Positions 15,720-22,456 of a DNA stretch of 26,435 nt are shown in pieces. A model generated the notes under the pieces. That model was not told the origin of the DNA and did no database searches. It saw only the letters and a program-made list of their open reading frames with translations. Each line of letters opens with the position of its first letter. The stretch's first letter is position 1. The stretch comes from JAOPZW01 sp034664395 (GTDB lineage: Bacteria; Actinomycetota; Thermoleophilia; Solirubrobacterales; Solirubrobacteraceae). The position numbers and the translations under genes were made by a program. Location of the stretch: the NCBI GenBank assembly GCA_034664395.1, contig JAXDHQ010000039.1:1-26435 (forward strand). Direction: 5' to 3'.

Positions 15720-16129
15720 CCGCCCACGCGAGCCAGCCGGAATGGTCGCGACCGTTCTTCGAGGGCCTCGATCGTCACACGCTGCTGCTCCCGCGATGCG
15801 AGGACTGCGGCGAGTTCTTCTTCCCGCCCCGGCCGTTCTGCCCGGGGTGCTGGAGCGACGCGGTGCAATGGGTCGCTTCCGAGGGCGCGGCCGAGATCTA
15901 CACGTTCTGCGTCGTGCGGGCCTATGCGCCGAGCAAGCACGAGCCGCGCGTGCCCTTCGTGATCGCGATCGTCCGGCTCGACGAGGGCGTCCAGATGCTG
16001 TGCAACGTCGGCTCCGACGGCGGCGAGAGCTCCGGTGACGGGCTGCAGATCGGCGACCGCGTCGCGGTCCGCCTCGGCGGCTCGCCGGCGTGGCCGCTGG
16101 TCTTCGAGCCGACCGGGTCGCAGCCCTGA
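15716..16129 (+). CDS. DUF35 OB-fold zinc-ribbon protein, partner of the thiolase-like protein
   Basis: 137 residues. The N-terminal helix FFEGLDRHTLLLPRCEDCG leads into a rubredoxin-like zinc ribbon with C28, C31, C42 and C45 (C-x2-C-x10-C-x2-C). The DUF35 OB-fold follows (about 58-132), with IYTFCVVRAY, FVIAIVRLDEGVQML and LQIGDRVAVRLG. DUF35 proteins bind CoA thioesters and form complexes with non-canonical thiolases and with MaoC hydratases; ChsH2 with Ltp2 is the known example. The ATG overlaps the upstream stop as ATGA, a strong coupling signal. Confidence 0.93.
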   Translation: MTAHASQPEWSRPFFEGLDRHTLLLPRCEDCGEFFFPPRPFCPGCWSDAVQWVASEGAAEIYTFCVVRAYAPSKHEPRVPFVIAIVRLDEGVQMLCNVGSDGGESSGDGLQIGDRVAVRLGGSPAWPLVFEPTGSQP

Positions 16130-16157
16130 GGCACGGCGGCGGCCGGGGCGGGACGAC

Positions 16158-17771
16158 ATGGACATCTCCTACCTCCTGCGCCAGTCGATGGGCGCCGTCC
16201 CGCGGTTTCACCCGGACCGTCCGGCCCTGTCGCTCGAGACCGACGCGACCCTCACCTACCGCCAGCTCTACGAGGCGAGCAACCGCGCCGGCAACGCCCT
16301 GCTCGACCTCGGGGTGCAGCCCGGCGACCGCGTCGCCATCCTTCTCCACAACTGCCTCGAGTACTGGATGCTCTACTTCGGCGCCACGCGGATCGGCGCC
16401 ACGGTCGTGCGGCTGAACTTCCGCCTGAAGTCCGCCGAGCTCGAGTACGCCCTGACCGACTCCGGGGCCACGGTCGTGTGCTCCGAGCCGCTGCTGCTCG
16501 CGCGCCTGCAGGGCATCCGCGACCGGCTCGGCGTCACACAGTACGTCTCGATCGAGACGGACGGCGCCGACGCGCCCGACTGGTGCCACGGCTGGAGCGC
16601 CTTCGCCGAGGCCGCCCCCGACGAGCCGCCGGTCCCGCTGCCCCGTGGCGACCAGGCCGCGATGATCATGTACACCTCGGGGACGACGGGCCGCCCGAAG
16701 GGCGCGCTCTGGACCCACGACACCACCGCGTGGTGCTCGGCGATGCAGGTCCTCGAGTGGCGCTACGCCGCCGACACCACGCATCTCGTGCCGGGGCCGA
16801 TGTACCACGTCTCGGGCATCGAGGCCTTCGCCAGCCCGGTGCTCCTGATGGGCGGCCACGTGGTCACCCTGCGCAGCGGTGGCTTCGACATCCACCACGC
16901 GCTGCGAATAGCCAGCGAGCACCGGGTCACCGACATGCTGCTGTTCCCGTACATGATCTCGGAGATGCTGGCGTCCGGTGCCGTCGCGACGGTCGACCTG
17001 TCCTCGCTGCGACGCATCATCACCGGCGGCGACCCGCTGCTTCCCAGCGTCACCGAGGCCCTCGACGCGCAGCTCCCCGGTGTGGACGTCGTCCAGAACT
17101 ACGGGCTCACCGAGGGGACGCCCGTCGCGTGCTGCACCGCGCCCGGCGACGCCAAGCGCCATCCGGGAACGGTCGGGCGGCCGCCGCCGTTCGCCGAGGT
17201 GACGGTGAGGGACGACGCCGGCGCCATCCTCCCGGTCGGCGAGGAGGGCGAGATCTGGACGCGCAGCCCGGCCGTCGCCGTCGCGTACTGGCAGAACCCG
17301 TCGGCGACGGCCGAGACCATGGTCGACGGCGGGTGGTGCCGGACCGGCGACGCCGGGATCGTCGGCCCCGACGGCCTGCGGATCTCGGGCCGCAAGAAGG
17401 ACATGATCCGCAGCGGCGGCGAGAACATCTACCCGGCCGAGGTCGAGGACGTGCTCATGCGTCACGACGCGATCGACGACGCCGCGGTCGTCGGGGTGCC
17501 CGACGACAGGTTCGTCGAGAGCGTGTGCGCCGTGGTCGTCCGCGTGGGCGGGTCGTCGCTCACCGAGGAGGAGGTCATCGCGCACTGTCAGGAGCAGCTC
17601 GCCGGCTACAAGAAGCCGCGGTACGTGGTGTTCGTCGACGAGCTGCCACGAAACCTCTCCGGCAAGACGATGAAGTACGTGCTGCGCGACGAGTACCGCG
17701 ATCTCCCGCAGCGGTCCGGATCGGGGCCGGCGAGCGCGGCCGCGTGCGGCGAGGCGCGACGGGGGAGCTAG
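16158..17771 (+). CDS. Acyl-CoA synthetase/ligase 2 (adenylate-forming)
   Basis: 537 residues. ANL motifs: YTSGTTGRPKG (172-182), NYGLTEGTP (the usual YGxTE), WCRTGDAGIVGPDGLRISGR, GGENIYPAEVED and K503 in LPRNLSGKTMKY. All catalytic elements are present. It is third in the operon, 28 bp after the DUF35 gene, with GGGGCGGGA as ribosome site before ATG 16158. It differs clearly from ligase 1 (N-terminus, YGLTEG versus YGMGEA), so the two probably act on different intermediates, for example the imported compound and an acid formed after lactone opening. The Ser/Gly/Ala-rich last 20 residues are an extension beyond the domain. Confidence 0.92.
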   Translation: MDISYLLRQSMGAVPRFHPDRPALSLETDATLTYRQLYEASNRAGNALLDLGVQPGDRVAILLHNCLEYWMLYFGATRIGATVVRLNFRLKSAELEYALTDSGATVVCSEPLLLARLQGIRDRLGVTQYVSIETDGADAPDWCHGWSAFAEAAPDEPPVPLPRGDQAAMIMYTSGTTGRPKGALWTHDTTAWCSAMQVLEWRYAADTTHLVPGPMYHVSGIEAFASPVLLMGGHVVTLRSGGFDIHHALRIASEHRVTDMLLFPYMISEMLASGAVATVDLSSLRRIITGGDPLLPSVTEALDAQLPGVDVVQNYGLTEGTPVACCTAPGDAKRHPGTVGRPPPFAEVTVRDDAGAILPVGEEGEIWTRSPAVAVAYWQNPSATAETMVDGGWCRTGDAGIVGPDGLRISGRKKDMIRSGGENIYPAEVEDVLMRHDAIDDAAVVGVPDDRFVESVCAVVVRVGGSSLTEEEVIAHCQEQLAGYKKPRYVVFVDELPRNLSGKTMKYVLRDEYRDLPQRSGSGPASAAACGEARRGS

Positions 17772-17799
17772 CTTCGCGCGACGACTCGGGTCCCCTCGG

Positions 17800-17845
17800 T
17801 TTGCCCTGTGCGGGCGATGTCAACCACCAGGCACAGGGATACGGT
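17800..17845 (+). promoter_or_regulatory. Regulon promoter 3 (NIPSNAP/LLM operon)
   Basis: Element TTTGCCC-TGTGC-GGGCGAT at 17800-17818, the most diverged of the five in its right half, with -10 box TACGGT at 17840-17845 and the same 40-bp offset. It also contains a perfect 8-bp inverted repeat, CCCTGTGC (17804-17811) and GCACAGGG (17831-17838). In RNA read through from the upstream operon this could fold as a weak terminator. Confidence 0.6.
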
Positions 17846-17920
17846 CTCGTGAGAAGCGGAGGAGCGGTTTTCTGACACGCAGCGCGTGCGATGCCGGCCC
17901 GAGAGTCACGAGGAGGACCG

Positions 17921-18241
17921 ATGCTGTACGAGGTGCGGACCTACCGGGCGGTTCCGGGGCGCATGCCGGATCTGATGCGCAGGACCAAGGACCACGCGCT
18001 CTCACTCTTTTCGAAGCACGGGCTCGAGCTCGTCTTCATCGGTCAGACGCACATCGGCGACGACAGCCTCAACGAGCTCACCTACGTGCTCCGTCACGCC
18101 TCGTACGAGCAGATGTTCGAGCGCTGGAGCTCGTTCATCGGCGACGAGGAGTGGAACGCGGTTCGTGCCGAGACCGAGGCGGCAGGCCCCTTGGTCGTGT
18201 CGGTGCGCCGCAGCGTCCTCACCGACGCCTACTTCTCCTAG
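17921..18241 (+). CDS. NIPSNAP-family protein
   Basis: 106 residues forming one ferredoxin-like alpha/beta dimeric barrel: MLYEVRTYRAVPGRMPDLMRRTKDHALSLFSKHG, then LELVFIGQTHIG, LNELTYVLRHASYEQMFERWSSFIGDEEWNAV and a final strand. The family signature Y-E-x-R-x-Y at the start and the W-x-x-F-x-x-D-x-x-W segment are clear. The biochemical role of bacterial NIPSNAP proteins is mostly unknown; the fold is shared with monooxygenases and dehalogenases acting on small organics. GGAGG six bases before the ATG at 17921 fixes the start. It is 49 bp ahead of the LLM oxygenase under the same promoter, which suggests a helper role in that oxidation. Confidence 0.9.
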   Translation: MLYEVRTYRAVPGRMPDLMRRTKDHALSLFSKHGLELVFIGQTHIGDDSLNELTYVLRHASYEQMFERWSSFIGDEEWNAVRAETEAAGPLVVSVRRSVLTDAYFS

Positions 18242-18290
18242 ATCACCCCATGAACGTGCACTGCAAGCCAGGTCCATACGGAGGTCTTCA

Positions 18291-19457
18291 ATGAAGTTGC
18301 GTGTTGGTGTAGCTCCTCTTTTCCAAAACTACGCGGACTGGGAGCGCTACGACGCCCTGCAGGCCGACGAGCCCGTGGGCCCGATGGTGGTCGAGGACTC
18401 GGAGATCTGGCAGGAGCAGCTCGCCTTCGCCGATCTCGTCGAGCCGCTCGGCTTCGACTCGCTGTGGACGTTCGAGCACCGCAACTCGCCGTACATCATG
18501 CTGCCCAACCCGCAGCAGTTCCTGTCCTACTTCGCCGGCCGCACCAAGCGGATCGACATGGGCACGATGGTCACGATCCTGCCGTGGCACAACCCGGTCC
18601 GCCTGGCGGAGAACATCGCCATCCTCCAGCACATGATGGGACCGAACCGGAAGGTCATGCTCGGCTTCGGTCGCGGCCTGGCGCGGCGCGAGTTCGAGAG
18701 CCTGGGCGTGCCGATGGAGGAGTCGCGCGAGCGTTTCACGGAGGTGCTGGAGGTCCTGCGCCTCGCGTTCAACAACGAGAAGTTCTCCTACGACGGCCAG
18801 TTCTACAGCCACAAGAACTCCCAGGTCCGACCCCGGCCGCTGGATCCGACCGTGCTCGACGACGCCTACGCGGTCTGGACGAGCCAGGACAGCATGCACT
18901 ACGCCGCCAAGCTCGGCCTCAATCCGCTGACGCTCCCGGCGAAGAGCCTGCAGGAGTACGCCAACGACATGGGTGACTACATGGCCCTGCGGGAGGAGAG
19001 CGGATATCCCGAGGGCAAGAAGACGATCATCCAGGTGTTCATGTACTGCTGCGAATCCGAGCAGGAGGCCCGCGAGGGCGCGGACCTCTATTTCAACCAG
19101 TACGGCGACAGCGCCGTGCGCCATTACGAGATCGGCGGCGAGCACTTCAAGACGGCCAAGGGCTACGAGCAGTACCGGCCCGGAGGCCAGTCGATCATGG
19201 ACGGCGAGGACTCGTTCATCCCCGCCCTCGTCCGTGAGGGCCTGGTCGGCACGCCCCAGCAGTGCATCGAGCGGGCCGAGGCGATCAACGACCTCCTCGG
19301 GCCGTACGAGATCGTCGGCGTCGCCACGTCGGGCAGCATGCGCGGGCCCGTGGCCGAGAAGAGCCTGCGCCTCTTCGCGAGCGAGGTCCTGCCCGCGATC
19401 CACGACATGACCGTCAAGGACGTCGCCTTCAAGCCGAGGACCGCGACCGTCACCTGA
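18291..19457 (+). CDS. LLM-class (luciferase-like) flavin-dependent monooxygenase
   Basis: 388 residues with the bacterial luciferase-like TIM barrel. Recognisable are WQEQLAFADLVEPLGFDSLWTFEHR, TKRIDMGTMVTILPWHNPVRLAENIAILQ, KVMLGFGRGLARREFESLGV, the FYSHKNSQVRPRPL region and the C-terminal LVREGLVGTPQQCIERAEAI. These enzymes use reduced FMN or F420 from a separate source to hydroxylate substrates, cleave C-S bonds or perform Baeyer-Villiger insertions. Here a flavin reductase and RibBA under an identical promoter favour FMN. GGAGG six bases before ATG 18291 supports the start, and the first codons are unusually AT-rich, as in highly translated genes. The substrate is unknown; an alicyclic ketone is one hypothesis given the lactonase nearby. 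Confidence 0.93.
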   Translation: MKLRVGVAPLFQNYADWERYDALQADEPVGPMVVEDSEIWQEQLAFADLVEPLGFDSLWTFEHRNSPYIMLPNPQQFLSYFAGRTKRIDMGTMVTILPWHNPVRLAENIAILQHMMGPNRKVMLGFGRGLARREFESLGVPMEESRERFTEVLEVLRLAFNNEKFSYDGQFYSHKNSQVRPRPLDPTVLDDAYAVWTSQDSMHYAAKLGLNPLTLPAKSLQEYANDMGDYMALREESGYPEGKKTIIQVFMYCCESEQEAREGADLYFNQYGDSAVRHYEIGGEHFKTAKGYEQYRPGGQSIMDGEDSFIPALVREGLVGTPQQCIERAEAINDLLGPYEIVGVATSGSMRGPVAEKSLRLFASEVLPAIHDMTVKDVAFKPRTATVT

Positions 19458-19475
19458 ACCACCGAGCCGCGGCGC

Positions 19476-19509
19476 CCCGCACGTACGATCGACGTCGCGT
19501 GCGTGCGGG
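19476..19509 (+). terminator. Hairpin after the LLM gene
   Basis: CCCGCACG (19476-19483) pairs perfectly with CGTGCGGG (19502-19509) across an 18-nt loop, 19 bp after the LLM stop codon and 35 bp before the next regulon element. It could separate the two operons. There is no T-tract. Confidence 0.4.
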
Positions 19510-19543
19510 CCGTCGCCTCATCTCTACAAGCGCCGGGCGGATC

Positions 19544-19590
19544 TTTGGTCCGCTCGGTACGAGGTGACGGCGGAGCCTCGAGGCTAACTT
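19544..19590 (+). promoter_or_regulatory. Regulon promoter 4 (lactonase/flavin reductase/RibBA operon)
   Basis: Element TTTGGTC-CGCTC-GGTACGAG at 19544-19563, with one extra base inside the right half, and -10 box TAACTT at 19585-19590. The offset is 41 instead of 40 bp, exactly following the one-base insertion, so the distance from the right half to the -10 box is kept. The predicted start near 19597 gives a leader of about 42 nt. Confidence 0.65.
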
Positions 19591-19638
19591 CGCCGAGCGT
19601 GTCCACCAGGCCCCTGGGTCACAGGAGGAAGGGTTCCC

Positions 19639-20511
19639 ATGAGTTCTGAGCTAGAGGTTCCGAAGACGTCGGACAAGCGCTTCGTGGCCGGCGGCTTCCG
19701 GTTCCCGGAGGGCGCGAGGTGGCGTGACGGCCACTTCTGGGCGTCGGACATGCACACCGGCGAGGTGCTGCGCGTCGATCCCGAGTCGGGAGCCAAGGAG
19801 GTCGCGATGCAGTGCGACTCCGGCCGCTCCTCGGGCATCGGCTGGCTGCCCGACGGACGCCTGCTCGTGGTCTCGATGCTCGACCGACTGGTGCTCCGCC
19901 TGGAGCACGACGGGACGACCGTCGTCCACGCCGACCTCTCGGACTCCACCCCGTGGCCGATCAACGACATGATCGTCGACTCCACCGGGACCGCCTTCGT
20001 GGGGTGCTTCGGATTCGACTTCTACGGCGGCGCGGAGGTCGGCCCGGGCCCGCTGTTCCGCGTCTCGCCGGACGGCGAGGTCGAGATCGCCGCCGAGGAC
20101 CTGGTCATGGCCAACGGCGCCGGGATGCTGCCGGGCGATGAGTCGACGCTCGTCGTCGCCGAGACCTGGGCGAACCACCTGACGGCCTTCGACGTCGACG
20201 CCGACCGTCGCCTCTCGGGGCGCAGGGTCTGGGCCTCCATCCCCGACATGACGCCCGACGGCATCTGCGTGGACAGCGAAGGCGGCGTCTGGGTCGCCGC
20301 CATCTTCGCGCACGAGTTCGTCCGCGTGCTCGAGGGCGGCGAGATCACCGACCGCATCTCGACGGGCGACCGGCTCGCCATCGACTGCGCGCTGGGCGGG
20401 CCCGATGGCAAGACGCTCTTCATCGTCACCGCCGACACGTACGTGCCCGAGGAGACGGCCAAGAGCAAGCAGGGTCACGTGGAGGCCGTCCAGGTCTCGG
20501 TGGCCGGCTAG
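19639..20511 (+). CDS. SMP-30/gluconolactonase-family lactonase
   Basis: 290 residues of six-bladed beta-propeller type. Candidate metal and active-site residues follow the SMP-30 pattern: E24 in FRFPEGARW, N109 in WPINDMIVD, N159 in VMANGAGML and D207 in TPDGICVDSEGGVWVA. These correspond to the Glu, Asn, Asn and Asp that hold the divalent cation in characterised members. The family hydrolyses sugar lactones and other cyclic esters. AGGAGGAA before the ATG at 19639 is a strong ribosome site. It leads an operon with the flavin reductase and RibBA. Co-regulation with an LLM oxygenase suggests it opens a lactone made by, or downstream of, that enzyme. Confidence 0.9.
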   Translation: MSSELEVPKTSDKRFVAGGFRFPEGARWRDGHFWASDMHTGEVLRVDPESGAKEVAMQCDSGRSSGIGWLPDGRLLVVSMLDRLVLRLEHDGTTVVHADLSDSTPWPINDMIVDSTGTAFVGCFGFDFYGGAEVGPGPLFRVSPDGEVEIAAEDLVMANGAGMLPGDESTLVVAETWANHLTAFDVDADRRLSGRRVWASIPDMTPDGICVDSEGGVWVAAIFAHEFVRVLEGGEITDRISTGDRLAIDCALGGPDGKTLFIVTADTYVPEETAKSKQGHVEAVQVSVAG

Positions 20512-20534
20512 CTCGAGGCGTCCGACCGCCGATC

Positions 20535-21041
20535 GTGAGCAGCGTCGCCGAGGGACGACCGTGCGAGTTCCGAGAGGCGCTGGCCTCGTTCCCCAGCGGG
20601 GTGACGGTGGCGACCACGCGGGACGCCGCGGGACGGCCGGTGGGCTTCACGGCGACGGCGTTCACCTCGGTCTCCGACTCGCCGCCGAAGATCCTGGTGT
20701 GCCTGGCCTGCACGGCGGACTGCTACGACGCGTTCCTGTCCGGCCCGGCCTTCGTGGTGAACATGCTGGCGGCGGATCAACCGGACGTCGCGCTGCGCTT
20801 CGCGACGAAGGGCATCGACAAGTTCGAGGGCGCGGACCTCGTCGCGGGACCCCACGGGCTTCCGGTCATCGCCGGGGCCACGGCGGTGCTGGAGTGCCGC
20901 GCCTCGGAGCGCGTGGTGAGCGGCGATCACGTCATCCTCGTGGGCGACGTGCTCTCGTCGCACGTGCGCGACGGTGAGCCGCTGGTCTACTTCAGGCGGG
21001 CCTTTCGCAGGCTTGCGTCGCCGGATCTCGCGGGCGCATGA
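20535..21041 (+). CDS. Flavin reductase-like FMN-binding protein (HpaC/short-chain flavin reductase type)
   Basis: 168 residues with the split-barrel flavin reductase domain: FREALASFPSGVTVATTRDAAGRPVGFTATAFTSVSDSPPKILVCL (about 12-57), then FVVNMLAADQPDVALRFATKGIDKFEG and a final GDHVILVGDVLSSHVRDGEPLVYFRRAFRRL. The S-F-x-S-G-V-T-V and T-A-T-A-F-T-S-V-S segments contact FMN in the family. It would supply reduced FMN, at the cost of NAD(P)H, to a two-component monooxygenase; the co-regulated LLM enzyme is the obvious client. The GTG at 20535 lies 23 bp after the lactonase stop, without a clear Shine-Dalgarno sequence. Confidence 0.93.
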   Translation: MSSVAEGRPCEFREALASFPSGVTVATTRDAAGRPVGFTATAFTSVSDSPPKILVCLACTADCYDAFLSGPAFVVNMLAADQPDVALRFATKGIDKFEGADLVAGPHGLPVIAGATAVLECRASERVVSGDHVILVGDVLSSHVRDGEPLVYFRRAFRRLASPDLAGA

Positions 21042-21060
21042 GCTCGTGCTCGGCACAGGG

Positions 21061-22272
21061 GTGAGCGAGGTGGAGTTCGAGCTGTCGAGCATCGACGACG
21101 CGGTGGCGGCGATGCGTCGCGGCGAGATCGTGATCGTCGTCGACGCGCCCACGCGCGAGAACGAGGGCGACCTCGTGATGGCCGCGGAGTGCGCGACGCC
21201 CGAGACCATCAACTTCATGGCCACGCACGGGCGGGGCCTGATCTGCGTGCCGATGCTGCGCGAACGGCTCGAGGCCCTGCGGATCCCGAAGATGGTCGCC
21301 GACGGCACGGACCCGCGCGAGACCGCGTTCCACGTCGGCGTCGACCACCGCCGCGGCACGACGACGGGCATCTCCGCGAGCGACCGGGCGACCACGATCC
21401 GGGCGCTGGCGTCGGGGGACGCCTCGCCGGGCGACTTCAGCCAGCCGGGGCACGTGTTCCCCCTGTGCTACCAGGAGGGCGGCGTGCTGCGGCGCGCCGG
21501 GCACACGGAGGCGGGGATCGACCTCGCCGTCCTCGCCGATCGCGGGGCCGCCGCGGTCATCTGCGAGGTCATCGGCGAGGACGGGGAGATGGCGCGCCTT
21601 CCGGCGCTGCTCGAGCTGGCGCGCGAGCACGGCCTGCTCGTCGTCTCGATCGCCGACCTGATCGCCTACCGCAGGAGCCGGGAGCGCCTCGTGGTTCGCA
21701 TGAGCGAGGCGCGGCTGCCGCTCGCGTCGGCCGAGTTCAGGGCGATCACCTACCGCGACACGGTCGAAGGGCACGACCATCTCGTGCTCCAGCTCGGCGA
21801 CGTCGCCGGCGGCGGGGACGTCCTCGTGCGGATGCACTCGGAGTGCCTGACCGGCGACGTCTTCGGGTCCGAGCGCTGCGACTGCGGCCGCCAGCTCCAG
21901 CTCGCGCTGGACACGATCGCGGCCGAAGGTCGCGGGGTCGTGGTGTACCTGCGCGGCCACGAGGGCCGCGGCATCGGCCTCGTCGACAAGATCCACGCCT
22001 ATCAGCTACAGGACGGCGGCCTGGACACCGTTCAGGCCAACCTCCACCTGGGCCTGCCGATCGACCGGCGAGACTACGGGGTCGGGATGCAGGTGCTGCG
22101 CGACCTGGGCATCGAGCGGGTCCGACTTCTCACCAACAACCCGGCGAAGCGGGCCGGCCTCGAGGGATACGGGCTGGTCGTCGTCGATCGTGTCCCGCTC
22201 GTCAGCACGCCGACATCGGCGAGCGTCGAGTACCTGCGCACCAAGCGCGAGAAGCTCGGCCACATCATCTAG
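21061..22272 (+). CDS. ribBA: Bifunctional 3,4-dihydroxy-2-butanone-4-phosphate synthase / GTP cyclohydrolase II
   Basis: 403 residues. The N-terminal RibB domain (about 1-205) has DAPTRENEGDLVMAAE, RRGTTTGISASDRATTI and RRAGHTEAGIDLAVLA (H148). The C-terminal RibA domain (about 210-400) has zinc cysteines C262, C273 and C275 in HSECLTGDVFGSERCDCG, the RGHEGRGIGL loop and LLTNNPAKRAGLEGYGL. Both domains look catalytically complete, so it can start riboflavin synthesis from both ribulose-5-phosphate and GTP. GTG 21061 is preferred; GTG 21046 and GTG 21070 are possible. It follows the flavin reductase by 19 bp inside a catabolic operon rather than with ribD, ribE or ribH, which suggests a second copy that raises flavin supply when the oxygenase is induced. 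No room exists for an FMN riboswitch directly upstream. Confidence 0.95.
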   Translation: MSEVEFELSSIDDAVAAMRRGEIVIVVDAPTRENEGDLVMAAECATPETINFMATHGRGLICVPMLRERLEALRIPKMVADGTDPRETAFHVGVDHRRGTTTGISASDRATTIRALASGDASPGDFSQPGHVFPLCYQEGGVLRRAGHTEAGIDLAVLADRGAAAVICEVIGEDGEMARLPALLELAREHGLLVVSIADLIAYRRSRERLVVRMSEARLPLASAEFRAITYRDTVEGHDHLVLQLGDVAGGGDVLVRMHSECLTGDVFGSERCDCGRQLQLALDTIAAEGRGVVVYLRGHEGRGIGLVDKIHAYQLQDGGLDTVQANLHLGLPIDRRDYGVGMQVLRDLGIERVRLLTNNPAKRAGLEGYGLVVVDRVPLVSTPTSASVEYLRTKREKLGHII

Positions 22273-22311
22273 CGAGGCGTTGTCTCCGGCTGGCGGGGTG
22301 GCCTCCGCCGC

Positions 22312-22357
22312 TTTGGCCGCTGGGGACGAGGCGCCCGCCGATGGGCCGACGTAACGT
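22312..22357 (+). promoter_or_regulatory. Regulon promoter 5 (ABC transporter operon)
   Basis: Element TTTGGCC-GCTGG-GGACGAG at 22312-22330 and -10 box TAACGT at 22352-22357, 40 bp offset. This copy fits the consensus best. The predicted start near 22364 leaves a leader of about 90 nt before ATG 22457. Confidence 0.7.
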
Positions 22358-22456
22358 AGCCACAAAGAGCTGGGCCGTCCGCAGTGGGGCTCTACGTGGT
22401 TCGGATGGCCGCGATGCGTGCTGCCTGTGAACCAGTGTCCTCGGTGTCACACATCA

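Noticed and set aside
20974..21060. In-frame upstream extension of RibBA overlapping the flavin reductase gene
   Set aside because: It would overlap the reductase by 68 bp and adds Arg-rich sequence unlike any RibB N-terminus; GTG 21061 begins right before the conserved domain.
20990..21060. FMN riboswitch upstream of RibBA
   Set aside because: Only 19 bp separate the two genes, too little for the aptamer, and no matching conserved core was seen in the longer leader of the operon at 19591-19638.
12663..22357. Sigma-54 or ECF-sigma promoters as explanation of the shared element
   Set aside because: There is no GG-N10-GC spacing as in sigma-54 sites. The TTTG half would lie near -52, too far upstream for a sigma contact, while TANNNT fits the housekeeping -10.
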